A program made the position numbers and the translations under genes. A stretch of 64,000 nucleotides of DNA from Pycnococcus provasolii. Its lineage: Eukaryota; Chlorophyta; Pseudoscourfieldiophyceae; Pseudoscourfieldiales; Pycnococcaceae. Position 1 is the first letter of the stretch, and every line of letters begins with the position of its first letter. The notes beneath the pieces were generated by a model that did not search any database, was not told the origin of the DNA, and worked only from the letters and a program-made list of their open reading frames with translations. Positions 57,391 to 64,000 of this stretch are shown piece after piece. The DNA is taken from contig OW568872.1 in NCBI GenBank assembly GCA_938743325.2, forward strand, positions 62,001-126,000, read 5' to 3'.

Positions 57391-58275
57391 TTATGGTTCG
57401 GCTGGCGGTCGCCAGCCATCTTCCTCCTTCCCTTTCGAGATGAGTTCGCGTGTTCCGTCACCAAGCACAGCTTTCTTCGGGTCCTGCATGAACGCATTCT
57501 CAGCCTCCTCGCTGTGGTACACGCAGCTCACCTCTGGCGAGTTTCCCTTGAGGTCGCCGACGTACGCGAATGTGTTGAGGTTTCGCTTGCAGTTTGCCGC
57601 CTCGTCCTTCGACACGAGTCCCTCTCTCTCGAGCACGGCAAAGTTGGACCGGCGCAGCACGCACCCGGGTTTGATTTCCGGCTGTGCGACGTACACGTTG
57701 AATGGGTTGAACGAGACGAACAGCCTCTGGTCGAACACCATGGAGCTGTATCCGTTCGCCATGCACACTTCACTGTTCGGTGTTTTGCGGTCAATCATTT
57801 CCGTGCTCGCTAGGTTGTCCGGCTCGAAGTTCGCGGTGGTTGTGAACACGACGCCCGTTCCAATGCCGACGGCGAAAGCGCCTGCGATGAGCGCGTTCGT
57901 CACGCCGTTGGATCCCCCTCCCCCTCCGCCGTCGTTGCCGCCTCGTCCGTTGCGCGGCGGCGGCGGCGGCGGCGGCGCGCCGAATTCTCTGGGTGGTGCA
58001 TACGCGGGCGTCGGCTGGCGCGTCGCGGCATCCCACGAGACGTCTCTTTGCGTGGCTGCGCCGGCAGAGTTGGAACCCCACGAAGACTCCTGTGGTGTTG
58101 AATCGTTCCCATTCCCATTCCCATTCCCACCCCCACCCCCTGGTCGTGGCGGGGGCGGCCCGGGGGGACGGGATACGGCAGAGCACCCACGACCCCTTCC
58201 CTTGGAACCACCACCACCACGTATAACTTTAAAACCACCAGCATGAGCACGACCACCACTAAAACAAGGCGCCAT
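57391..58275 (-). CDS. DUF3172 protein, plastid
   Basis: A 294-residue protein. The N-terminal 145 residues are Gly/Pro/Asn-rich and disordered. One membrane segment (NALIAGAFAVGIGTGVVFTT) starts the conserved part, followed by a soluble domain with Cys residues and the pattern TPNSEVCMANGYSSMVFDQR, FNVYVAQPEIKPGCVLRRSN, FAVLEREGLVS and NLNTFAYVGDLKG. This matches DUF3172, present in cyanobacteria and in plastid-bearing eukaryotes; function unknown. The N-terminus is not a classical transit peptide, though the Gly-rich stretch could mask one. An in-frame TTG 84 bases upstream would add a Ser/Arg/Leu leader that could be a real start if the ATG at 58275 is wrong. Confidence 0.75.
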   Translation of the reverse strand: MAPCFSGGRAHAGGFKVIRGGGGSKGRGRGCSAVSRPPGPPPPRPGGGGGNGNGNGNDSTPQESSWGSNSAGAATQRDVSWDAATRQPTPAYAPPREFGAPPPPPPPRNGRGGNDGGGGGGSNGVTNALIAGAFAVGIGTGVVFTTTANFEPDNLASTEMIDRKTPNSEVCMANGYSSMVFDQRLFVSFNPFNVYVAQPEIKPGCVLRRSNFAVLEREGLVSKDEAANCKRNLNTFAYVGDLKGNSPEVSCVYHSEEAENAFMQDPKKAVLGDGTRELISKGKEEDGWRPPAEP

Positions 58276-58760
58276 ACTCAGAAGAAGAAGAAGAAGGGAA
58301 AGCGGTGGCACCAACGACCGAGAACGAGAATGAGACCTGGACGTGGAAGGTACACGCAACTAGGTTGGTAAGGTTAACACCACCAAGCAGCAGCGCCCCC
58401 ACCCCCCTGGAAGAGCAGATAAGAGGAACTGCTAACCCTAACCCTAACCCTAACCCTAACCCTAACTGAAACCCCTACCTGAAACCCCTCCTTAGACTAT
58501 CGTACCCCTTCTGAAATGTTCTTCTGAAATCTGGATCCCATGCATAGTTCTTACACTATTATTCTTCTCTTCTCGGTTGATCCCTCCCTCCCCCTTGGGA
58601 CCCACCCCTTTTTTCTCCCTTCTGCCCTTCCCTGCTGGAGTCTGGTTTCAAACCACTCGAGTCTCGCCTCGGACGTCGGAATCCTCTGACTGACTGAGGT
58701 GGCAGCAAGCACCTTCGACGTTCATTCTCCTCCACCGCTCCACCTGGTGCCAGGAGACCC
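58276..58760. promoter_or_regulatory. Upstream region shared by the DUF3172 and LMBR1-like genes
   Basis: About 485 bp with a CCCTAA array at 58432-58466 and C/T-rich sequence before the LMBR1-like start; no gene seen. Confidence 0.55.
58432..58466. repeat. Interstitial telomere-like array (CCCTAA)
   Basis: Over five perfect CCCTAA units, about 157 bp upstream of the DUF3172 start and 295 bp upstream of the LMBR1-like start. Confidence 0.95.
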
Positions 58761-60482
58761 ATGGCGTCAACGACAACATGGCTTCCTCTGTTACTATTCC
58801 CTCTGCTGTTAATGAGCGCAATACTCCTCTTGACGCATTTGAAGTTTCCGCGCTTCCTTTTCATCCCTTCCAGTGATGGACTCTTGGCTGTCGTCCTAAC
58901 CTTTATTCATATCGTCCTCGCATGGACCGTCGCTGTTACCTTAGTCGCCATACTCCCTCTCGATATATACACAGCGCTTTCCCAAGGAGTCTCAGACTCG
59001 AGCTGGCTCTCCGGAATGTGGGCGACGACGTACTGGGCGTCGCAATTCATGTGCTTCCTATCCATACCATTCCACCAAGGGTACATCTCCAGCGCAGACT
59101 TCTCCGCAAAAAATAAAGCCATCACCAGCCTGCGCGAGAACGGAATGTTCTACGGAATCACGGCTGTCGCAGGCGTCGTCGGACTCGTCGCCATGATCCT
59201 CATGAACAAAGTTACAGTCGGCGCACTGCCTGGACTGTGCATAGGACTCTCCAACTTCTTTGGACTCTTCGCTGGTATCGTTCTCATGGCGTACGGGCTC
59301 GTTGAGGTGCCAAGAAGCGTGTGGCGAGACGCGGACGTCAGTGGACACCAGAAAAATGTCGCGAAACGACTCAGGCACCTGCAGCAGTCACTCGACGACT
59401 CCGTCACCGAACTGAGGAGAAGCCTGTGCGTCGTGCGCGCTATCGACGAACGAACGTCAAGCCGCGACGACGCGAGGCCGCTCCTCGAGAGCATTGCGAA
59501 GGATGTCGAGGAAATGCTGCCTCGAAGGCCCGTGGCGAGGGAGGAGGATAGCGCGGCACTCGACGACGAGGACCTCGAGCAGGACGACGAGGCGTCGTTG
59601 GCGGCGCTCAGGAGGCGTTGCAGGCGCGCGTGCCAATCGTACGAGCGAGCGCGAGCACAGTACAGTCGCGCGCGCAGCGCCGCGCGGAAGGCGGCGAATC
59701 GCCGAGCTTCGGCGACAGGACGCGACGTCATGAACGAGATTGTGCGCCCGCTCGTGGTGCGCTTTGCCGCAATCTTGCTTGCGGCGCTCAGCGTGAGTGT
59801 CGTGCTTGCCGAGGCAACCATCGCCACGAAAAGGGATCCGGACCTGAGCGTGTTCTCCGTGCTCGTGCACAGCGCCGTGGAGAGCGGGGGTGGTGCACCT
59901 GCGGTGCAGCTGCTCGTTCTCATCCCGCTCGCGTACATCTGCTACTGCACAAACTTCACGCTCTTCCACCTCGCCTCATTCTCCTTCTACCACGTTGTTC
60001 CTGGCCACACCGACGCGTACAGCCTGCTGTTAACCGCAGCCCTGATGTGCAGATTTTCAGCGCCGCTCTGCTACAATTTTCTCAACGTGCTTCGCATTGA
60101 TAAGCCGACGGTGTTTCGTCACGAGATGAGAAGCATGGAGAAGATGCCTATCGTGGGATCGGACATGTTTCAGAACATCTTCCCAGCATTTTTGCTCGTC
60201 TTCGTCATCGCCGTCTTCTTGAACGTGCACAAGCGCATCAAGCTCAGGTTCTGGGACTTTACCGATGACGATGATTACGACGGAGAGGGTGAAGAGACCG
60301 CGCTGCTCGGCGCGTCAGAACGCACCAGCGCCGACCGCCAAGGTGATCTCGAAGGAGCCGATGAGCTGGAAATCGAGGGCGGCGATGGTATGTGGTCGTC
60401 TGAGCCTATTCTGCGAACACGCGATTCGCGGTACCGTCGTGAGCGTGAGCGACGACGTGCAGATCGCTCGGGGCGTGTGTAG
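58761..60482 (+). CDS. LMBR1/LMBD2-like multi-pass membrane protein
   Basis: A 573-residue protein of the LMBR1 family. Membrane segments appear at about 7-28, 41-66, 88-105, 133-150, 155-180, then after a central coiled-coil loop (about 185-325) at 335-355, 385-410, 415-435 and 475-495. Family motifs include HIVLAWTVAVTLVAILPLD, WATTYWASQFMCFLSIPFHQ and SAPLCYNFLNVL with MEKMPIVGSDMFQNIFP, typical of the LMBD2 subgroup. These proteins are thought to modulate GPCR trafficking or act as lipocalin-receptor-like membrane proteins; function in algae is unknown. The C-terminal tail is charged and carries TALLGASE, a possible acidic sorting motif. ATG at 58761. Confidence 0.88.
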   Translation: MASTTTWLPLLLFPLLLMSAILLLTHLKFPRFLFIPSSDGLLAVVLTFIHIVLAWTVAVTLVAILPLDIYTALSQGVSDSSWLSGMWATTYWASQFMCFLSIPFHQGYISSADFSAKNKAITSLRENGMFYGITAVAGVVGLVAMILMNKVTVGALPGLCIGLSNFFGLFAGIVLMAYGLVEVPRSVWRDADVSGHQKNVAKRLRHLQQSLDDSVTELRRSLCVVRAIDERTSSRDDARPLLESIAKDVEEMLPRRPVAREEDSAALDDEDLEQDDEASLAALRRRCRRACQSYERARAQYSRARSAARKAANRRASATGRDVMNEIVRPLVVRFAAILLAALSVSVVLAEATIATKRDPDLSVFSVLVHSAVESGGGAPAVQLLVLIPLAYICYCTNFTLFHLASFSFYHVVPGHTDAYSLLLTAALMCRFSAPLCYNFLNVLRIDKPTVFRHEMRSMEKMPIVGSDMFQNIFPAFLLVFVIAVFLNVHKRIKLRFWDFTDDDDYDGEGEETALLGASERTSADRQGDLEGADELEIEGGDGMWSSEPILRTRDSRYRRERERRRADRSGRV

Positions 60483-60639
60483 TCCGCCATAACTCCAAAA
60501 AATTCAAACCTGTAATCACGACACGCATGGACATTCTCCGACGTTGGTAGACATTCCTTTTTCTTTTTAATTGACGACTGTTGAATATCTTTATGGTTTT
60601 TTACTGGCACCTCCCTGTGCAACCAACCAACCAACTTCC

Positions 60640-61959
60640 TTAGCTGCGCTGGCTGGACCTTGCCGCCTCGAGCTTACCAAGGCGAATGCTCACATCCTCC
60701 ACCGCATTGCGTAGCGCCGAAATCTCCACCATGACAAATTTGCTGAGGTGCTCAAGCTCGCGAGCGACGCGCGCGCCGACGATTGCTGGGGATGCGGGAG
60801 ATGACCCTCCCACCATAACCTTTGGCGATGCGACGTGCGAGGGCGATGAGTTCGAGCTTGCTGGTCTCACACGGCGCACGGAGGATGTCGGCGTACTGCT
60901 TGCTAGTCGACCGCGCATTTTTGGAGCGGGCGATGGGCTTTCGGCACCAGCCGCCTCAGCCGCCGCCATCTCCTCGGCATCGCGCCGGCGCATGACGTAC
61001 GGGCTCATGAGGCGTCCCTGCGCGGAGCTGGGACGTGGTGGCCGATCCCGTCCAGTCCCAGGTGTCGACACGAAGCTCGCGCTTGGCTTGGGACTGAGCC
61101 TTGCACTTGCTGCCAGGTCGCTCGCCTCGCGCCTGAGGCTTGACGCCGTTGTGCTCGGCTGCCTCAGCGGCGTTCCGCGGTTGGTTGGTGGTCCCTCGCT
61201 CGGGCGCGTGATTGGCTTACTGCCTAGCTTACCAGCCTGCGTCACGACAGCCGCGTCTATGGCGCGGCGCACGGATGCATCCTTTTCCCCACGGCTTCGC
61301 CTGACGTGCTGCAGTCCAGCATTTGAGCGCTCGTCCTTGCGGAAGCTTTTCGAGCGTCCCACCGCGGCGTCGCTTCCCTCCCCGAGCGCTCCCGAGCGCG
61401 CGGCGCTCGCGTACGTCTTCGCGAATGCCGCTCCCGGTGCGGGGCTGGCTGACTGCGCTGGCACGGGCCGTCCCACGGCGGCAGGCGTACCCGCGGATGT
61501 CACGCTGCTCCCTCTCGCGTATGCGTCGTACCTCGGCGCCTTGGCGGTTGACGTTGGTGTTATCCTTCGGGTTTTCTGCGTCGACGTTGGCGTTGCGAGC
61601 CTTGCCGCTAGAACTGCCGCCTCGTGCTCTCCCAGAGAAGCTCGCAGCTCGTCCCTCCACGTCTCGTCTCCCGGCAGAGGCTTCCACGCCTTCTCCTCCT
61701 TTTTCTTCGGCGTCGCGTTCCACGCAGGCTTTGCCATGACGGACGGCGAGGATGCGGACGGCGTGAGCGGCGCTCGTTTGGGCGCCGTCTTGACCTTCGT
61801 TTTCTTACTTGATGCTAGACCAAAGTCCACCGAGGCGGATGGCGATGGCGCGCCTCTCAAGTCCCGCATCCACGCGGCGTGTATGCGTCCGGATAGACCC
61901 GCGTGATCCGGCGAAACGCCTCCCAGCAGTGCGGACCTCTCGAATGCGTACCGGTTCAT
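60640..61959 (-). CDS. Disordered basic protein with C-terminal coiled coil, unknown
   Basis: A 439-residue protein rich in Ala/Ser/Arg/Pro, mostly disordered, with a short conserved-looking N-terminus (MNRYAFERSALLGGVSPDHA), several SP/TP sites (SPSVMAK, TPTSTQK, SPSPAPK) suggesting phosphorylation, and a heptad coiled coil at the C-terminus (about 400-432: LEHLSKFVMVEISALRNAVE). This layout resembles microtubule- or centrosome-associated proteins but no family is recognised. ATG at 61959; composition of the frame is even along its length, so it is probably coding, although open frames on the opposite strand are almost as long. Confidence 0.55.
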   Translation of the reverse strand: MNRYAFERSALLGGVSPDHAGLSGRIHAAWMRDLRGAPSPSASVDFGLASSKKTKVKTAPKRAPLTPSASSPSVMAKPAWNATPKKKEEKAWKPLPGDETWRDELRASLGEHEAAVLAARLATPTSTQKTRRITPTSTAKAPRYDAYARGSSVTSAGTPAAVGRPVPAQSASPAPGAAFAKTYASAARSGALGEGSDAAVGRSKSFRKDERSNAGLQHVRRSRGEKDASVRRAIDAAVVTQAGKLGSKPITRPSEGPPTNRGTPLRQPSTTASSLRREASDLAASARLSPKPSASFVSTPGTGRDRPPRPSSAQGRLMSPYVMRRRDAEEMAAAEAAGAESPSPAPKMRGRLASSTPTSSVRRVRPASSNSSPSHVASPKVMVGGSSPASPAIVGARVARELEHLSKFVMVEISALRNAVEDVSIRLGKLEAARSSQRS

Positions 61960-62476
61960 GGCAGGCTAACCGTAGCCTTAAAGGGTTAACGAATGAATTA
62001 AATAATTAACACACGCCGACGAGGAGGCGACGCAAGAGAGAAACCCAACAAGAAGGCCGAACGCCGACAACGCACACTGCAATGGACCAGGAGGCGACGA
62101 GAACAAGGCCGTGAGGCAGTGAGGGGCCCAATGGAGGGGGGAACACACAAGAAACACGGCCGCACGACAAGAACAAGTGGCAAGTGGCAAGTCGCTGCAA
62201 GTCGTGTTCGTGTTCGTGTTCGTTTCGTAGACGTTTTAGTCTAGGATGGAATCCTCTATGGACTGTGGCCTGTCGTGTCGTCGTTCGGTCGTTCCGGAAT
62301 CCTACAAGCCTAGGGTAGGGTAGTGGGATGCAGGTGTGGGATCAATTATGGGTCCATTTCTCTCTCGTCATCCTTCATTACAGTAAGACTGCAGGCGAGG
62401 TTTCCTGGACTTGGTTTGGTCCCTTTGGTGGGTGTACTCGTTGTTAACATTTCACTACGTAGGCGGAGGAGCCTCG

Positions 62477-62510
62477 GAGCAAGGGCATATTAAAAAATCC
62501 GCCCTTGCTC
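62477..62510. repeat. Short perfect hairpin
   Basis: Arms GAGCAAGGGC and GCCCTTGCTC flank a 14-base A/T-rich loop, just before the telomere-like motif. Confidence 0.85.
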
Positions 62511-62516
62511 GGAGGA

Positions 62517-62537
62517 GGGTTAGGGTTTAGGGTTAGC
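62517..62537. repeat. Interstitial telomere-like array mixing TTAGGG and TTTAGGG
   Basis: Three units, two TTAGGG and one TTTAGGG, about 270 bp upstream of the next start codon. Confidence 0.85.
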
Positions 62538-62809
62538 CCTACCCTTGTGAGTGACACCTGTCTGGTGTGATTTGTGATTTTGTGGTACAGTTGGTATGAT
62601 GCGGTAACTTAAGTTATGTTACCCGCATGTTCACGCGAAGATTATGAATCTTGTCTCGAGAGATAGTATAGACCTTTAAGGGTGTGTACTGTACTGTACT
62701 GTACTGCACGGGTAGAGTGTGTTTCTTGCAAGTCCTACTCATAGGGGCCCGCCCGTTGGGGCCTCGAGGGAACGCCGGCCGCGATTCATCTTTGTCCAGA
62801 ACGTAACGG

Positions 62810-63925
62810 ATGCATAATACGTCACCTCTTAGGGACTGTCACCACTTCGTGTTGCACAAAAAAGTCCTTCTCTTAATCGTGCTTGCTCTCATGGTCACTT
62901 GCTCACGTTGCTCACTCGCGCACATCACAATCGCGCAAAAGGTGGCGGCTCTCAGACGCAAAACACCGGGGTGGGTAGAACGCGCGCAGCCACTGCGAGA
63001 CCAACTCACCGGGAGAGCGCGAGAGGGCTACAAGGGAATGATGCATCCCTGCCACTCTCTCGAGAAAGCGCCGAGGAACGTGGGAGCGTCAAAGGAGGTG
63101 ACTCTGCCTCCTTCTGCAGTCTTCCTGAGCTGCACGACGATGCCGGACGAAAATGCGTGCTTCTATCGTACGCACTACGACAAGCAAGGCCTCACGCGGG
63201 CCAAGCTTATCTTGGACAGCGACGACGCCACAGTCACCACAGTAAGCCGAACGCACCAAGGCGAAGATCCGCGCGCATTCACATTTCAAGGTCGAGTCTG
63301 GGTCATGAGCAACTTCTTGTACGGCTTGACGCTGATGGACGGCGAACTGAGCAAGACGTACAAGCTTCACATCGCTGGGAAAAACATCATCCCGCTCGCA
63401 AACGCGTCGCACCTCGCGTTCTTGGACTTGCAAGATCTGTGGCTCATGACGTCGTGCGTCATTTCGTCGTCGAGTCATGCCGTGTGTCACCGCCGAACAG
63501 CCGTCATATCTGAGAGAACGAGAGATGGGGGATTTGGCTCGGTGTGGGTACCTCGACGCGAATGGCATGCGCGTGGAGGCACTCCAGGGTATATGTATTC
63601 GCCGAACACGTGGTTTGGTTTCGGACATGCCACCGCGAGGCATGACAGCAACGTCCACAAGCCGTTCTTCTGGCGTCTAACTATTTCTGGCCGCAGCAAC
63701 GACGTCGTGGTACTCCACACGGACTTTTCTATGTCGGATATGTGTACTTTAGACCTGTGTGATCCAACGTCGCTCATCCGCGTCGCCGCGGACAACGAAA
63801 TGCGCGAGGAGAGATGGCACATGATCACGGCGGAATCACGGTGCGCGTGGTATTTTGAACAGGACCACGCGACCAGGTTGTATGACGTCCACTCCATTGT
63901 AACGAGGCATAGCTCATCGTTGTAG
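62810..63925 (+). CDS. Secreted or anchored beta-propeller, glycosidase/phosphorylase-like
   Basis: A 371-residue protein with an N-terminal hydrophobic segment (VLLLIVLALMVTCSRCSLA, about residues 19-37), either a signal peptide or an anchor. The rest is beta-rich. GEDPRAFTFQGRVWVMSN, LDLQDLWLMTSC and RGGTPGYMYSPNTWFGFGHA recall five-bladed propellers of GH43/GH130 and related families, where the ED and RGG(S/T)P motifs lie in the active site; assignment is by pattern only. Final segment LYDVHSIV resembles the closing strand of such propellers. It might act on cell-wall or secreted polysaccharides. The ATG at 62810 is used. I am sure of the gene, not of the function. Confidence 0.5.
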   Translation: MHNTSPLRDCHHFVLHKKVLLLIVLALMVTCSRCSLAHITIAQKVAALRRKTPGWVERAQPLRDQLTGRAREGYKGMMHPCHSLEKAPRNVGASKEVTLPPSAVFLSCTTMPDENACFYRTHYDKQGLTRAKLILDSDDATVTTVSRTHQGEDPRAFTFQGRVWVMSNFLYGLTLMDGELSKTYKLHIAGKNIIPLANASHLAFLDLQDLWLMTSCVISSSSHAVCHRRTAVISERTRDGGFGSVWVPRREWHARGGTPGYMYSPNTWFGFGHATARHDSNVHKPFFWRLTISGRSNDVVVLHTDFSMSDMCTLDLCDPTSLIRVAADNEMREERWHMITAESRCAWYFEQDHATRLYDVHSIVTRHSSSL

Positions 63926-64000
63926 ACTAAGCAGATCACCCGACACGTGCAAAGGAATGCAGGCAACGCGACGACACCGCCTTGTTGATTCAAAAGATAC
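63926..64000. other. 3' end of window
   Basis: Seventy-five bases after the last stop codon; nothing recognised. Confidence 0.5.

Larger units (their letters stand above)
61960..62809. other. Non-genic region with hairpin and telomere-like motif
   Basis: About 850 bp. Holds a 10-bp inverted repeat at 62477-62510, a GGGTTAGGGTTTAGGGTTAG array at 62517-62537, and a tandem TACTG repeat near 62685-62705. No gene is supported. Confidence 0.55.

Noticed and set aside
60686-61906. 406-codon frame antisense to the unknown basic protein
   Set aside because: Almost as long as the chosen frame, but starts inside it; the minus-strand frame has a coherent N-terminus, phosphosite-rich body and coiled coil. 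The choice remains uncertain.

Overview
This is a gene-dense nuclear segment of a photosynthetic eukaryote, most likely a green alga (Viridiplantae, prasinophyte grade or another early chlorophyte). The plant-side evidence is a small RWP-RK factor, a homologue of the chloroplast outer-envelope pore OEP21, a DUF3172 and a probable DUF1995 plastid protein, an E2F partner DP, a class of Ca2+-binding EEP phosphatase known from plants, and an ORC1 with a PHD finger inside its BAH domain. A coiled-coil protein of the outer-dynein-arm docking type and a CFAP410/C21orf2 protein suggest that a flagellated stage exists. Coding regions are GC-rich, mostly intronless and carry many low-complexity tracts (poly-Q, poly-P, poly-D, Ser runs).

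Layout: 0-1.1 kb no clear gene (one short frame-disrupted coding relic); 1.1-1.7 RWP-RK; 1.9-4.1 beta-propeller protein of FAAP100/FANCB-like architecture; 4.4-8.3 XRN exonuclease; 9-12.2 OEP21, cis-prenyltransferase and RAD9 (the last two divergent over about 210 bp); 12.4-17.5 EF-hand protein, TRAPPC11, phosphatidylinositol synthase, Bud20/ZNF593-like protein; 17.8-24.9 CNNM transporter, purine nucleoside phosphorylase, an unusual PP2C with a cold-shock-like domain, a lipoyl-only protein; 25.6-33.6 sterol-desaturase family enzyme, GT8 enzyme, EMC10, ribosomal protein eL14, inositol-polyphosphate 5-phosphatase, EF-hand EEP enzyme; 33.8-34.7 inverted-repeat element and 12-bp minisatellite; 34.9-43.7 SUN protein, two unknown proteins, organellar-type prolyl-tRNA synthetase, CFAP410; 44.5-51.2 BK-like channel and ORC1; 52.2-63.9 DP, DUF1995, ODA-docking-like, DUF3172, LMBR1-like, a disordered basic protein and a secreted or anchored glycosidase-like beta-propeller.

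Three introns can be placed confidently by splice sites and reading-frame phase: in XRN, in eL14 (whose first coding exon is only Met-Pro) and in CFAP410 (whose last exon encodes the conserved C-terminus). The rest of the genes read as single exons. Genes alternate strand with short spacers.

The most striking genome-level feature is a set of interstitial telomere-like arrays (TTAGGG/CCCTAA, in places TTTAGGG) that sit almost exclusively 50-320 bp upstream of start codons, in either orientation. They look like a telo-box type promoter element. At gene level the best leads are the PP2C with an N-terminal cold-shock/OB-like domain, a BK-type channel with a perfect S4 voltage sensor but no TxGYG filter, a Bud20-like protein that lost two of four zinc ligands, an ORC1 with a charged insertion before Walker B, and the FAAP100-like protein.
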